DNA of 59,611 bases. Source: Gillisia sp. Its GTDB lineage: Bacteria > Bacteroidota > Bacteroidia > Flavobacteriales > Flavobacteriaceae. A program made the position numbers and the translations under genes. The stretch is taken from assembly GCA_024635655.1 (NCBI GenBank), contig JAGXIL010000054.1:1-59611 (forward strand). Direction: 5' to 3'. Positions 44,393-54,796 of the stretch are shown one piece after another. Each line of letters starts with the position of its first letter. The stretch's first letter is position 1. The notes beneath the pieces were generated by a model. It made no database searches. It worked only from the letters and a program-made list of their open reading frames with translations, and was not told the DNA's origin.

Positions 44393-45157
44393 CTAAGAGT
44401 TTTTCTTAATAATTTCGTGTGCCAGACTTAAATAGTTGGTGGCACCTTTACTTCCCGCGTCATAGTTAATTATACTTTCTCCATAACTTGGTGCTTCACT
44501 TAAACGCACATTACGCTGAATGATTGTGGAAAAAACCATTTCATTGAAGTGTTTCTGCACTTCTTCAACTACCTGATTAGACAGCCTTAACCTTGAATCG
44601 TACATGGTAAGCAACAGTCCTTCTATATCAAGATTCTGGTTGTGTATTTTCTGAACGCTTTTTATGGTGTTCAATAATTTCCCAAGGCCTTCCAGCGCAA
44701 AATATTCACATTGAATGGGGATGATCACAGAATCTGAAGCAGTTAAAGCATTAAGGGTTAATAATCCAAGAGAAGGAGCACAGTCTATGAGTATATAATC
44801 GTATTTTTCTTTAAGATGGGTAATGGCCTTCTTAAGCATATATTCCCGTTCATCTTTATCTACCAGTTCAATTTCAATGGCAACCAAATCAATGTGGGAG
44901 GGTATGATATCCAAATTTGGAGAGCTGGTTTGCTGTATGGCTTCTTCAGCCTTTACAGAATGTTCCAAAAGTTGATAGGTACCAAATTCAACGGTCTCTA
45001 CATCTATTCCCAAACCCGAAGTGGCATTTGCCTGTGGGTCTGCATCTATCAATAGTACTTTTTTCTCAAGAACTCCCAGGGAAGCCGCCAGGTTTACAGA
45101 AGTGGTGGTTTTTCCTACGCCTCCTTTTTGGTTTGCAATAGCAATGATTTTACCCAT
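44393..45157 (-). CDS. parA: Chromosome partitioning ATPase ParA
   Basis: This 254-aa MinD/ParA-type ATPase has the deviant Walker A KGGVGKTTT (about 10-18), IDADPQANAT (about 38-47), and Walker B YILIDCAPSLGLLT. It works with ParB in origin segregation. It is the first gene of parA-parB-DUF5683. The 294-bp upstream spacer (45158-45451) has no clear TAnnTTTG element and holds the terminator of the convergent-side M16 gene. Confidence 0.95.
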   Translation of the reverse strand: MGKIIAIANQKGGVGKTTTSVNLAASLGVLEKKVLLIDADPQANATSGLGIDVETVEFGTYQLLEHSVKAEEAIQQTSSPNLDIIPSHIDLVAIEIELVDKDEREYMLKKAITHLKEKYDYILIDCAPSLGLLTLNALTASDSVIIPIQCEYFALEGLGKLLNTIKSVQKIHNQNLDIEGLLLTMYDSRLRLSNQVVEEVQKHFNEMVFSTIIQRNVRLSEAPSYGESIINYDAGSKGATNYLSLAHEIIKKNS

Positions 45158-45401
45158 TAATTATATTCAGTTTTAAAAGGTAAAAATACAATTAATTACA
45201 GGTTTAGAAAATGATTTTGTTAACAGTTATACATAATGTCTTCACCGCTTAATTTGGTTTATATGCATCATCTGTTTTTTTGTAACTTTTTCATCTAATT
45301 CCCCTTGTATGCTGTCATTAAAAAGTATTCCTTGAATATTTATCTAATGATAAACAGAGGATCTTTAAAATTTCCTTTTTCTAAAAACGACAAAATAAAG
45401 A

Positions 45402-45427
45402 TCCCGGCAGGAATAAACCTGCCGGGA
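45402..45427 (-). terminator. Terminator of the M16 peptidase gene
   Basis: TCCCGGCAGG, 6-nt loop, CCTGCCGGGA. This is a perfect GC-rich 10-bp stem; on the minus strand it is followed by TCTTTATTTTG. It lies 25 bp after the stop at 45452. Confidence 0.8.
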
Positions 45428-45451
45428 CCGTTCTTTAAATATTATGATGTT

Positions 45452-48286
45452 TTATTCTTCCGGCATCAAAATACCAAGGAGGTATTTTTCCCCAAGATAG
45501 GTATTGGCAACTGCCTGAACATCTTCAGCAGATAAAGCCTTTACTTTATCCTCAAACTGGAGAATTTCACTTATGTCTTTATCTTCTCTGTCAGCTGTAG
45601 AAAGTTGCATTAACCAAAAGCGGTTTTCTTTCAGATTTTCTTTACGTCCTAAAAGCATGGACTCTTTGATTTTATCCATATCCTTTGCGGTTGGGCCTTC
45701 TGCTTTAATTTTTTCCACTTCTCCTAAAGCGGCTGCAGTTAATTTATCTACATTTTCAGGCCCACAGGGAAATGAGATACTGAAGTTGTAAGAACTGTAT
45801 GGCAACTTGGCGATATCTCCTCTTGCGCCAACGCCGTAAACGCCACCTTCTTCTTCCCGAAGTTGCTCAACAAGTTTAATCGTCAGAATCTCTCCTAAGG
45901 CCGAAATGGCAAAATCCTCATCGGCATCATACGCTGTCTCTCCATTCCATAAAATAGTGACCTGGCTTTTAGGATCAGTTCCTTTATTAACTACCTTTTT
46001 TCGGTATTCATCAACTTCCCGGAATTCTGATACCACAAATTCTTCCTTTTCACCGGTAGAAGGCAGCCCGGCAATATAGGTGGAGGCAAATTCTTTCAAT
46101 TTTGCCTCATCAATATTTCCTACAAAGTAGAAGGTGAAATCTCCTGCATTTGCAAAGCGCTCCTGGTATTTATCGTAGGCAAGATCGTAATCCTGGTTGT
46201 CAAAAGCTTCAGGCGTTGGGAAACCGGTGTAACGCGGATTTCCTTCATTTCTGAATTTCCCAAGTTCATTTTGAAAATGAAAATTGGGATTGGCGAGTAA
46301 ATTTCCAAGGAAATTTTTCTGCTTGACTACAAAAGAATTATAGGCCTCTTCATCCTTATTAAGATCGGTAAAGTACAAATACACCATCTGAAATAAAGTC
46401 TCCAGGTCCTGAGGTGTTGATGAACCATTAAATCCTTCAGAAATACTACTTATCGATGGACTCACAGAAACTAATTTCCCGCTCATCATTTTACTCATAT
46501 CATTCAGGGAAAGGTCTGCTATTCCTGCTTCAGCTAGTCCGCCATTTGCAAATGCGGTGGCCAGATAATCTTCATTTGAGTACAATGAAGTTCCTCCAGG
46601 GCTATAGGCTGAAAAGAGGATCTCATCATTTTTAAAATCTGTTTGCTTATAAACAACGGTTGCGCCATTGCTGAGCACAAGTTTTTTAAACCCTACTTCC
46701 TCGTTGCTTTCTTCACTGGCCACTGTTCCTGCATTTGGTACAGCAGTGATTAAACTCTCCCGAAGATCAGTATCCTGGTAAGCAACAATTTCTGAATTTT
46801 CAACTTCTGTAAGTAAAGCCAGAACTTCTTCTTCCTTAACCTGGGTAATATCTTCTTTTTCAGGTCCTGTAAGAATGATCACCCGATTGTCTTCGTGAAG
46901 AAAATCGTTTATAAGATCGTTGATCTCTTCCAGTTGAATAGTAGGTAGGGTATTGGCCGCAAATTGCGAAACCCATTCAATTCCCGGAATTGGAGTATTT
47001 GAAAGATAATGGCTTACATAGGCTCCCACAATATTTCCGCTTTCCTGCTTATCGCGATCTTTATATTGCCTGTCCAGTTGCGCAAGATATTCTCTTTTTG
47101 CCCTGTCCATTTCGCTGGGAATAAATCCGTGTCGTTTTACCCTCTCATTTTCTTCAAGTAAGGCTCTAAGTGCAGTTAATTGTTCACCTGAACCACTCAT
47201 GGCTACAGAACGATATGCATTCTTTGACCTCGCATAGGTGCCACCGTAACTGGAGAACCCATAGCTAAAAGGAGGATTGGCACTGTTTCGCAATTCAGAC
47301 AATCGGTTATTGATCATTCGGGAAAACATATTTCGCACAAGTTGATCCCGGTAATCTTTTGTTGTGACTATATCTTTTGCGTCCTCACGATCTTTGTAAT
47401 AGACCTGCACCTGGCTATAAGGAGATTCTTTATCTGATGCTATAGCCACAAATGTTTCTTCGTGATTGGGAACATCATACACTTTTCTTTCTCTTGGTTT
47501 TGCTACCGGTTGTAATTTTGAGAAATGAGCTTTGATCTTTTGTTCCATCAAATCAGGATCCAGATCTCCTACAGCAATAACAGCCATAAGGTCCGGACGA
47601 TACCAGTCTCTATAGTAGTTACGCACGGTTTCATAATCGGCTTCTTCAATTACTTCTTTTTGGCCAATAGGAAGGCGGTTGGCGTAATGAGACCCATACA
47701 TAAGTTTGGGAAGATACTCTGTCATCATCCTTTTGTCCGGTCCCAGGCCAAGACGGTATTCTTCCATAACAACCCCCCGTTCGTTGTCTATTTCTTCATC
47801 TGTCATCAAGGCATTATGGGCCCAGTCTTCCAGGATCTGAAATCCTTTTTCCAGGGTTTCAGGATCATCACTGGGAATAGGTAAGATATATACCGTCTCA
47901 TCAAAACCGGTATATGCATTAAGATCGGCGCCAAATTTTACGCCAATGCTTTGCAGGTAATCTACGAGTTCATTCTTTTCAAAATTTTTGGTGCCGTTAA
48001 AGTTCATATGCTCAACAAAATGAGCAAGGCCCTGTTGGTCATCATTCTCAAGAATAGATCCTGCATTGATAGCAAGCCTCAATTCTAACTTATCCTCAGG
48101 TTTGCCGTTGTTGCGGATGTAATAGGTAAGGCCATTTTCCAGTTTTCCTATTTTAGCTCTCTGGTCTGTGGGAAGGTTTTCAGAAGGAGGGTTATTCATC
48201 TCCTTTTTAGTGTCTACCTGTGCCATAACCTCTCCGGCAGATATAAAAACCAGGGCGGCAATAGCATTAATTGCAATCTTTCTCAT
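45452..48286 (-). CDS. M16 family zinc peptidase (pitrilysin-like), exported
   Basis: This 944-aa protein has a signal peptide (AIAALVFISAGEVMAQ). It carries two M16 halves: the N-terminal half has the inverted zinc motif HFVEH (LAHFVEHMNFNGT, about 86-98) with third ligand Glu in VVMEEYRLG. The C-terminal half (from about 520) lacks HxxEH and should be the structural partner. Such enzymes degrade peptides in the periplasm. It is monocistronic, with a terminator behind it. Confidence 0.93.
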   Translation of the reverse strand: MRKIAINAIAALVFISAGEVMAQVDTKKEMNNPPSENLPTDQRAKIGKLENGLTYYIRNNGKPEDKLELRLAINAGSILENDDQQGLAHFVEHMNFNGTKNFEKNELVDYLQSIGVKFGADLNAYTGFDETVYILPIPSDDPETLEKGFQILEDWAHNALMTDEEIDNERGVVMEEYRLGLGPDKRMMTEYLPKLMYGSHYANRLPIGQKEVIEEADYETVRNYYRDWYRPDLMAVIAVGDLDPDLMEQKIKAHFSKLQPVAKPRERKVYDVPNHEETFVAIASDKESPYSQVQVYYKDREDAKDIVTTKDYRDQLVRNMFSRMINNRLSELRNSANPPFSYGFSSYGGTYARSKNAYRSVAMSGSGEQLTALRALLEENERVKRHGFIPSEMDRAKREYLAQLDRQYKDRDKQESGNIVGAYVSHYLSNTPIPGIEWVSQFAANTLPTIQLEEINDLINDFLHEDNRVIILTGPEKEDITQVKEEEVLALLTEVENSEIVAYQDTDLRESLITAVPNAGTVASEESNEEVGFKKLVLSNGATVVYKQTDFKNDEILFSAYSPGGTSLYSNEDYLATAFANGGLAEAGIADLSLNDMSKMMSGKLVSVSPSISSISEGFNGSSTPQDLETLFQMVYLYFTDLNKDEEAYNSFVVKQKNFLGNLLANPNFHFQNELGKFRNEGNPRYTGFPTPEAFDNQDYDLAYDKYQERFANAGDFTFYFVGNIDEAKLKEFASTYIAGLPSTGEKEEFVVSEFREVDEYRKKVVNKGTDPKSQVTILWNGETAYDADEDFAISALGEILTIKLVEQLREEEGGVYGVGARGDIAKLPYSSYNFSISFPCGPENVDKLTAAALGEVEKIKAEGPTAKDMDKIKESMLLGRKENLKENRFWLMQLSTADREDKDISEILQFEDKVKALSAEDVQAVANTYLGEKYLLGILMPEE

Positions 48287-48460
48287 ACTTGTTATTGGTT
48301 TGTTTGATATTCTAAGTAACTAAGTAGGGATAGTTAGCTAATTGATTTATTTCAGGGAAGTTACGTTATTTTTTGTTTTATAGGTCAGTTTCTTTTTCAC
48401 TTGATTTTAAGCATCTTAGGTGTAATGAATGATTGGCAATTTTAATATGTTTCCACTAAA

Positions 48461-48493
48461 AAAGCAGTTACAAATATGATCTGAAACTGCTTT
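48461..48493 (-). terminator. Terminator of the SDR gene
   Basis: AAAGCAGTT (48461-48469) pairs with AACTGCTTT (48485-48493); on the minus strand the hairpin runs into TTTTTTAG. It lies 30 bp after the stop at 48523. Confidence 0.75.
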
Positions 48494-48522
48494 GCACATT
48501 TTTGATGTATTGTACCTGTTGT

Positions 48523-49425
48523 TTAGTTCCTTTTTTTCGATTTGATCATTGCCTCCAGCTGGTCCCACATTTCTTCAGGAATTGCTTCCAGCAAATTGAA
48601 CTGCCCGGCGCCTTTGAGCCATTCTCCGCCATCAATGGTAATTACTTCCCCGTTTACATAAGCTGAAAAATCGGAAACCAGGTACGCAGCAAGATTTGCC
48701 AGTTCCTGATGTTCTCCAACCCGCTTTAACGGAACTTTTTTGGCCAGGTCAAATTTCTCCTTCAGGTCCCCGGGAAGCAATCTGTCCCAGGCGCCTTTAG
48801 TAGGGAAGGGGCCGGGTGCAATGGCATTTGACCTGATCCCGTATTTTGCCCATTCTACCGCAAGGGAACGGGTCATGGCTAAAACTCCGGCTTTTGCCGT
48901 TGCGCTGGGAACCACGTAAGCCGATCCTGTCCAGGCGTAGGTAGTAACTATATTTAAAATTGATTTGTTCTTTTCTTTCTTATCGATCCAGTGTTTTCCA
49001 AAAGCCAGGGTACAGTTCTTACTTCCCTTTAACACGATATCAATAATAGTATCAAATGCATTTGCTGAAAGCCGCTCCGTAGGAGAGATAAAGTTTCCGG
49101 CAGCATTATTTAAAAGTACATCTACAGTACCAAATTCCTCAACAGATGCCTGTACCATAGCCTCAACTTCCTCATAATTCCGAACATCACATTGCACCGG
49201 CAACACTTTTCCTGCTGAATCTCCAACACTACCACGGGTTTCTTCTTCCAGCTGTGCAGCGGTATTCTTCAACTTTTCAATATCCCTGGAGGTGATCACC
49301 ACATTGGCTCCGAGTTCCAGGAAGTAGGTGCTCATAGATTTCCCCAGGCCACTCCCGCCTCCGGTTACTACAATTGTTTTTCCTTTAAGGGCGTCGTCTC
49401 TGAGCATTTTTTGTTTGAAATCCAT
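48523..49425 (-). CDS. SDR oxidoreductase, 2,4-dienoyl-CoA reductase type
   Basis: This 300-aa short-chain dehydrogenase has the NADP motif TGGGSGLGKSM (about 21-31) and NNAAGNF (about 107-113). The usual YxxxK is absent; the active stretch reads VVPSATAKAGV, the Ser-xxx-Lys arrangement of 2,4-dienoyl-CoA reductases (DECR). The tail GPFPTKGAWDRL and VITIDGGEWL also match that group. It probably serves beta-oxidation of unsaturated fatty acids with NADPH. It is next to methylmalonyl-CoA mutase genes, which also feed on fatty acid breakdown products. Confidence 0.85.
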   Translation of the reverse strand: MDFKQKMLRDDALKGKTIVVTGGGSGLGKSMSTYFLELGANVVITSRDIEKLKNTAAQLEEETRGSVGDSAGKVLPVQCDVRNYEEVEAMVQASVEEFGTVDVLLNNAAGNFISPTERLSANAFDTIIDIVLKGSKNCTLAFGKHWIDKKEKNKSILNIVTTYAWTGSAYVVPSATAKAGVLAMTRSLAVEWAKYGIRSNAIAPGPFPTKGAWDRLLPGDLKEKFDLAKKVPLKRVGEHQELANLAAYLVSDFSAYVNGEVITIDGGEWLKGAGQFNLLEAIPEEMWDQLEAMIKSKKRN

Positions 49426-49549
49426 ATTGTTTAGTAATTTGTAGTTAGTATAGAAAATTGAGATGTAGGATTTTTATATTGTTCTTTAATTTGTACCAGG
49501 TATTCTGTGGTTTGCAGAATGTGTTTTATTTCTTTTCTAAAAATTTCCC

Positions 49550-49589
49550 GCAGATTGCGCAGATATTAAATCCGCAGATAATCGCAGAA
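49550..49589. repeat. Short GCAGAT-rich interspersed-type repeat
   Basis: CGCAGAT occurs at 49550 and 49558 and again at about 49573, then a variant CGCAGAA near 49583, within 40 bp of a non-coding spacer. Segments like this are scattered in many flavobacterial genomes. No other copy was found in the window, so the call rests on resemblance. Confidence 0.35.
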
Positions 49590-49654
49590 CGTTTGGTCTA
49601 TTCATTCTCCTTTTTCCATTGAATTCAACCGACAACAGACTACAGACAACCAGA

Positions 49655-51787
49655 TTACTCATCCAGCAAGATCTCCAGCAACTGTATCGCCGCTTCACTA
49701 ATTTTCGTTCCCGGGCCAAAAACGGCCACGGCGCCGGCGTCGAAAAGGAACTGGTAGTCCTGGGAGGGGATCACTCCTCCTACGATCACCATAATATCTT
49801 CCCTGCCGTGTTTCTTTAATTCCTCAATGACCTGCGGCACCAGGGTTTTATGTCCTGCGGCCAGGGAGGAAACTCCCAAAATATGGACGTCATTCTCAAC
49901 GGCTTGTTTTGCGGCTTCAGCAGGGGTTTGGAACAAGGGTCCGATATCCACGTCAAAACCAAGGTCAGCGTAGCCGGTGGCAACCACTTTTGCACCCCGG
50001 TCATGCCCGTCCTGTCCCATTTTGGCGACCATGATCCTTGGGCGGCGGCCATCCTGCTCTGCAAATTTATCGGCCATTTCCCGGGCCTTTTTAAAGGAAG
50101 TGTTGTCTTTCATCTCTTTGGAATAAACACCGCTAAAGGATTGGATCTTTGCTTTATACCTGCCGTAAACCTCTTCCAGGGCATCACTTATCTCGCCTAA
50201 AGTAGCTCTTTCCCTTGCAGCATTTACGGCCAGTTCGAGTAAATTTCCTTCTTTGGTTTTTGCAGCAGTGGTAAGGGCCTTTAAAGCTTCTTCCACTTTA
50301 TCCGGATTTCTTTCTTTTTTGGTCTTTTCCAGGCGCTCCAGTTGCTGCAGACGAACGGTTTGATTATCTACCTCTAAAGTTACCAAAGGATCTTCTTTTT
50401 CTAAACGATACTTGTTGTTTCCTACAATGATATCAGTTTCACTGTCTATCCTGGCCTGCTTTTTTGCCGCTGCTTCCTCGATTCGCATCTTCGGGATCCC
50501 GGCTTCAATAGCTTTTGTCATTCCTCCCAGTCTTTCCACTTCCTGGATGAGGTCCCAGGCTTTTGCTGTGATCTGTTTGGTGAGGCTTTCTACATAATAA
50601 CTTCCGGCCCAGGGATCCACGGTTTTGGTGATCATTGTTTCCTGCTGCAGGTATATCTGCGTGTTTCGGGCAATTCTTGCCGAAAAATCTGTAGGCAGCG
50701 CAATGGCTTCATCCAGGGCGTTGGTGTGCAAGCTTTGGGTGCCTCCAAAGGCTGCCGCGGCTGCTTCTATACAGGTTCTGGCTACGTTGTTGAAAGGGTC
50801 CTGTTCTGTAAGGCTCCATCCGCTGGTTTGGGAGTGAGTCCTGAGGGCCAGGGATTTCTCATCTTTGGGATTGAACTGTTTTACCAGTTTGGCCCATAGC
50901 ATTCTCGCTGCCCGCATCTTGGCAATCTCCATGAAATGGTTCATCCCAATTCCCCAGAAAAAGGAAAGCCGTGGTGCAAAAGAGTCTATATCCATCCCGG
51001 CTTCCAGGCCTTTGCGACTGTACTCCAGTCCGTCTGCCAGGGTGTAAGCCAGTTCAATATCAGCGGTGGCTCCGGCTTCCTGCATATGGTATCCGGAGAT
51101 ACTTATACTGTTGAACTTAGGCATATTTTTAGAGGAATATTCAAAAATATCTGAAATGATCTTCATAGACGGAGTAGGAGGGTAGATGTAGGTATTACGT
51201 ACCATGAATTCCTTGAGGATATCATTTTGAATCGTGCCGGAAAGTTGTTCGGGTTTAACTCCCTGTTCTTCTGCAGCTACAATATAAAATGCCATGATAG
51301 GTAAAACCGCACCGTTCATGGTCATGGAAACCGACATTTTGTCTAGTGGGATCTGGTCGAAGAGGATCTTCATATCTTCTACAGAATCTATGGCCACGCC
51401 TGCTTTCCCCACATCTCCCACAACTCTTTCGTGATCACTGTCATACCCGCGGTGGGTAGGCAGGTCAAAAGCTACAGAAAGCCCCTTCTGGCCACCGGCA
51501 AGGTTTCTTCTGTAAAAGGCATTGCTTTCCTCAGCTGTTGAAAATCCCGCATACTGCCTGATGGTCCACGGCCTGGCAACATACATGGTACTGTAAGGCC
51601 CCCGTAAATATGGTGGAATACCCGCTGCGAAATTTAAATGTTCCGCATCTTCTATATCTTTTTTGGAATAAACCGGTTTGAGATCGATCTCTTCAGCAGT
51701 AGCAAAAGGTTCGACAGATTGATTTAAAGGAGTTTCCGGAGAAACTTGTTTTTTTAAGGTGATATGTTCCAGATCTTTCCTGCTCAT
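49655..51787 (-). CDS. scpA: Methylmalonyl-CoA mutase, large (B12-binding) subunit
   Basis: This 710-aa adenosylcobalamin enzyme interconverts methylmalonyl-CoA and succinyl-CoA. The catalytic TIM barrel begins with [18 protein letters not shown] (about 72-89) and continues with [15 protein letters not shown]. The C-terminal B12 domain shows [11 protein letters not shown] with the cobalt-ligating His (about 590-600) and GGVIPSQDY. It follows the short hypothetical gene with a 4-bp overlap and pairs with the small subunit at 52252. Confidence 0.95.
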   Translation of the reverse strand: MSRKDLEHITLKKQVSPETPLNQSVEPFATAEEIDLKPVYSKKDIEDAEHLNFAAGIPPYLRGPYSTMYVARPWTIRQYAGFSTAEESNAFYRRNLAGGQKGLSVAFDLPTHRGYDSDHERVVGDVGKAGVAIDSVEDMKILFDQIPLDKMSVSMTMNGAVLPIMAFYIVAAEEQGVKPEQLSGTIQNDILKEFMVRNTYIYPPTPSMKIISDIFEYSSKNMPKFNSISISGYHMQEAGATADIELAYTLADGLEYSRKGLEAGMDIDSFAPRLSFFWGIGMNHFMEIAKMRAARMLWAKLVKQFNPKDEKSLALRTHSQTSGWSLTEQDPFNNVARTCIEAAAAAFGGTQSLHTNALDEAIALPTDFSARIARNTQIYLQQETMITKTVDPWAGSYYVESLTKQITAKAWDLIQEVERLGGMTKAIEAGIPKMRIEEAAAKKQARIDSETDIIVGNNKYRLEKEDPLVTLEVDNQTVRLQQLERLEKTKKERNPDKVEEALKALTTAAKTKEGNLLELAVNAARERATLGEISDALEEVYGRYKAKIQSFSGVYSKEMKDNTSFKKAREMADKFAEQDGRRPRIMVAKMGQDGHDRGAKVVATGYADLGFDVDIGPLFQTPAEAAKQAVENDVHILGVSSLAAGHKTLVPQVIEELKKHGREDIMVIVGGVIPSQDYQFLFDAGAVAVFGPGTKISEAAIQLLEILLDE

Positions 51788-52242
51788 TGATCAATAATTT
51801 TGTAGGACCACTTGGTGTTCCTGTGATTTTTCGCAAATTCATTAAAGAAAATGCCCGATGATAATACTGTACCTCCCATCGCAATTGCAATGAGTAGCAC
51901 GGGATCTGTGCCAACCATTGATCCTACTATTATTCCCGTTCCTACTATTACAGCACCATAAATTATTATGGCTGTACCGGCTATTCCGGCTACTACAGAC
52001 CTGCTTTTAATATTTTCTATATCTCTTAAAGGAATGATATTTCCTTCAATTTCAATATTCTCACTATTAATAATCTGAAAGCGTCCTATATATTTTTCTC
52101 CTTCCAGGGTCTTTAACTTTACCCTTTTGTTTTCTTTAAAAAGTTTCACTTTATCACTTCCGGTTTTGGAGATCTCCAAAGCCTGCTGGGCTATTATTTG
52201 CTGTGAAAAGACAAGGAAAAAAAATAAGGTCAATATTTTCAT
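51784..52242 (-). CDS. Exported small membrane protein between mutase subunit genes
   Basis: I do not recognise this 152-aa protein. It has a signal peptide ([16 protein letters not shown]), then a small beta domain ([35 protein letters not shown]3/Sm-like in pattern), then two hydrophobic helices ([19 protein letters not shown] and [17 protein letters not shown]). It is coupled to the large mutase gene by a 4-bp overlap and lies 9 bp after the small subunit gene, so it is made with the mutase. No role in B12 metabolism is evident. Confidence 0.7.
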   Translation of the reverse strand: MKILTLFFFLVFSQQIIAQQALEISKTGSDKVKLFKENKRVKLKTLEGEKYIGRFQIINSENIEIEGNIIPLRDIENIKSRSVVAGIAGTAIIIYGAVIVGTGIIVGSMVGTDPVLLIAIAMGGTVLSSGIFFNEFAKNHRNTKWSYKIIDQ

Positions 52243-52251
52243 AAGTTGTTT

Positions 52252-53616
52252 TTACTCTTTTTCCAGTCGTTCCTGCTCCATTTTTTCAGCTAAACGTTTT
52301 TCAAGGACAGGGACAATAAGCGTCTTTCTCGGATTCCTTTTTAAGAACGGGAAAAGCTCAAGATCCTCCTTCATTTTATCTTCAGGATTCTGGTATTTAT
52401 TGGTTCCGGTAAGGACGAGCTCCCCGGTGTCAAAAGCTTTTTGTTCCTTTTCGGCACTTTCAACTATTTTCTTTTGAATGATCCCTTCTTTCAGTTGCTT
52501 CAGGAATCCGCCGCCGGCTTCGATCTCTTTGAAAATATTTAATGCCTTTTCCGCAAATTGGGTGGTAAGTTCTTCGATGTAGTAAGAACCTTCCGCAGCA
52601 TTTGATACTTTGTCCAGGTAACTTTCATGTTTTAGCACCAGTAATTGATTCCTGGCGATCCTGTCGCCAAATTCGTTGTTTTTGTGGTAAATGGAATCAT
52701 AAGGAGAATTATAAACAGCATTAGCACCTCCCAGAATGGCACTCATACTTTGGGTGGTGGTTCTCAGGAGGTTCACATTATAGTCGTAGAGGGTTTTGTC
52801 CCTTTTGGTAGGCTGTCCTAGAATATGGCATTCCTCCGGCAAGGCGTATTCTGATGCCAGGGTGGCGTACAGCAACCGCAACGCCCTGATCTTTGCGATC
52901 TCAAAAAAGTAATTGCTGCCCTGGGAGATCAAAAATTGCATTTCGCCCTGCAATTTATCCCCAAAAAGATTTAAATATTCATTCGAATGAGACAATGAAT
53001 AAGCCAGTTCCTGCGGAATGGTAGCTCCCGCATTTTGATATAAAGTAGCATCTACGCTTATCAGGGACTTAAATTCTCCTTTTTCTGAAAGTATATTTTT
53101 TAATGTTTCCTGATCCTTTTTTAAATCGATATACCAGTTTCCTGATCTCGCAAGATTTCCTATAATATCAAGCTGAAGCCTTATCTGATGTTTTTTTCCA
53201 TCCAAAAATTTGGTGATGTTTTTAAAGAATTCTTCAGAAAAAGATTCAATTCCCAGATAAACGGGTGTATTCTCCAGGTCAATATCTTGGAATAGGGTCT
53301 GGAGATCTGTTTTTTCAGAAGGAATGATAAACCATAGACTTTCTGCACCTTTCTGCAGTACCCGCAGTGCTTTTTTGTTACTTTTACTTTCAGAAGCAAC
53401 ATATATCTTTTCGCAAATATCCCAACGGGCAGGGGAGGGGACTTTGGCGGTTTCAGCAATATCATCGGCGTGATAAAAGGGTTTGATATTGATCCCATCC
53501 CTGGTTTTGGTCACCAGCTTCTCATTATAATCTTCCCCTTTTAATTCAAATTGTATTTTTTGTTTCCACTGTTTTGCAGAAACCTCTTCAAAATCCTGAA
53601 ATAAAGGCTCACTCAT
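52252..53616 (-). CDS. Methylmalonyl-CoA mutase, small subunit
   Basis: This 454-aa partner subunit resembles the barrel of the large subunit (LFQDFEEVSAKQWKQKIQ start; QNAGATIPQELAYSLSHSNEYL; YYIEELTTQFAEKA). It has no B12 domain, so it ends about 150-250 residues earlier than the large subunit. The small subunit is structural and catalytically silent in known heterodimers. It is the first gene of the three-gene mutase cluster; a weak spacer separates it from the FtsB-like gene. Confidence 0.92.
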   Translation of the reverse strand: MSEPLFQDFEEVSAKQWKQKIQFELKGEDYNEKLVTKTRDGINIKPFYHADDIAETAKVPSPARWDICEKIYVASESKSNKKALRVLQKGAESLWFIIPSEKTDLQTLFQDIDLENTPVYLGIESFSEEFFKNITKFLDGKKHQIRLQLDIIGNLARSGNWYIDLKKDQETLKNILSEKGEFKSLISVDATLYQNAGATIPQELAYSLSHSNEYLNLFGDKLQGEMQFLISQGSNYFFEIAKIRALRLLYATLASEYALPEECHILGQPTKRDKTLYDYNVNLLRTTTQSMSAILGGANAVYNSPYDSIYHKNNEFGDRIARNQLLVLKHESYLDKVSNAAEGSYYIEELTTQFAEKALNIFKEIEAGGGFLKQLKEGIIQKKIVESAEKEQKAFDTGELVLTGTNKYQNPEDKMKEDLELFPFLKRNPRKTLIVPVLEKRLAEKMEQERLEKE

Positions 53617-53650
53617 TTTTTCTTCGGTAAGGAGATCTAAAAGATCCTTT

Positions 53651-53965
53651 TTATTTAATGGTATCGTATTCTATAATATAAATGTCTTCATTGGGGCGCT
53701 TCATATAATAATTTTGCCTGGCGTAGCTTTCCAGCTCAAAAGAATCATTGAGCTTATTGATGATCAATTTATCCTTGCTTATTTCCTTATTGTAATATTC
53801 TTTATTGGTCTGTAACTCATTGATCTCCTGATCCAGCTCATGATGTACCAGCCAGGAATTACTGTCTAAGAAAAACATCCAAAATGCAAAGATCATAAGG
53901 ATCAATACATACCGGTTGCTCAAAATTTTGAACCATCTTTTATTGCGGAGTTCCTTAAGTTTCAT
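53651..53965 (-). CDS. FtsB/DivIC-like septum formation initiator protein
   Basis: This bitopic membrane protein of 104 aa starts at the ATG 53965; a GTG at 53971 would add two. A basic N-terminus, one membrane helix (YVLILMIFAFWMFFL, about 20-34) and a short coiled coil (LDQEINELQTNKEYYNKEISKDK) are the DivIC signature, and ESYARQNYYMKRPNEDIYII is the conserved end. It would act in divisome assembly. It lies between udk and the mutase genes on the same strand. Confidence 0.88.
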   Translation of the reverse strand: MKLKELRNKRWFKILSNRYVLILMIFAFWMFFLDSNSWLVHHELDQEINELQTNKEYYNKEISKDKLIINKLNDSFELESYARQNYYMKRPNEDIYIIEYDTIK

Positions 53966-54047
53966 CGACACGGAAAATTTACGGGTATAAAAGGGAATAG
54001 TATTTTAGATAATTAACAGACAAAATATATCCTCTAAATATACAAAA

Positions 54048-54656
54048 TTAAGATAATCTGTCTTTGATTATTGTTTGAACGATATCTACGGCCACAGTAT
54101 TGTGGCGGTTGGTTGGAATAATAATATCTGCAAATTCCTTGGTGGGTTCAATAAACTGCTGATGCATAGGCTTAAGGGTTGTCTGGTACCTCCACAAAAC
54201 TTCATCCAGGTCTCTTCCGCGTTCGTTAATATCCCTTTTAAGGCGCCGTATAAGCCGCTCGTCACTGTCAGCATGCACATAGATCTTGATGTCAAACATA
54301 TCCCGAACATCAGGATGGGTAAGGATCAGAATTCCCTCTACAATGATCACCTTCCTGGGGTGTATGGTCCTGGTTTCGTTTGTTCGGTTATGTTCCTTGA
54401 AGGAGTACAAAGGCTCCTCTATGGTCTTTCCGGCTCTTAACTCTTTTAAGTGCGATACCAGTAAATCAAAATCTATTGATTTTGGATGATCAAAGTTGAT
54501 CTTTATACGCTCCTCCATAGATAAATGGGTGGTATCCTGGTAATAAGAATCCTGGGAGATCACATCAACCTCTTCGTTCTTCAATTCATCCATGATCTGC
54601 CTTACCACAGTTGTCTTTCCGCTGCCGGTACCACCTGCAATTCCTATTATGAGCAT
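54048..54656 (-). CDS. udk: Uridine kinase
   Basis: This 202-aa enzyme phosphorylates uridine and cytidine in pyrimidine salvage. The P-loop is GIAGGTGSGKTTV (about 5-17). SQDSYYQDTTHLS holds the catalytic Asp, and SFKEHNRTNETR and EGILILTHPDVRD follow. A longer frame starting at TTG 54677 is possible, but that TTG lies in the promoter -7 element (54675-54682), so the ATG at 54656 (MLIIGIAGG) is preferred. Confidence 0.93.
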   Translation of the reverse strand: MLIIGIAGGTGSGKTTVVRQIMDELKNEEVDVISQDSYYQDTTHLSMEERIKINFDHPKSIDFDLLVSHLKELRAGKTIEEPLYSFKEHNRTNETRTIHPRKVIIVEGILILTHPDVRDMFDIKIYVHADSDERLIRRLKRDINERGRDLDEVLWRYQTTLKPMHQQFIEPTKEFADIIIPTNRHNTVAVDIVQTIIKDRLS

Positions 54657-54674
54657 ATTATTTTCGTTTTGTGG

Positions 54675-54682
54675 CAAAGTTA
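54675..54682 (-). promoter_or_regulatory. -7 element of udk
   Basis: TAACTTTG on the minus strand matches TAnnTTTG, about 18 bp before the ATG at 54656. No -33 box at the standard spacing. It decides the start choice for udk. Confidence 0.45.
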
Positions 54683-54747
54683 ATTATTCCTTTGAAAAAG
54701 GCGGGACATCAGGAGTTTTTATGTTTGGAAAATGAAACCGCAAGAAA

Positions 54748-54778
54748 AAACCGGCGAAAAATGAATTCTCACCGGTTT
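54748..54778 (-). terminator. Terminator of the sugar dehydrogenase/cytochrome operon
   Basis: On the minus strand AAACCGGTGA pairs with TCGCCGGTTT (one T-G wobble) around an 11-nt loop, followed by TTTC. It lies 18 bp after the cytochrome gene stop at 54797. Confidence 0.75.
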
Positions 54779-54796
54779 ATAATAGCTTTTATAAAT

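Noticed and set aside
43487..45157. Search for parS sites near parAB
   Set aside because: No sequence close to TGTTTCACGTGAAACA was found in the window; CACGTG-like bits near 35384 and 55404 are coding and poor matches.
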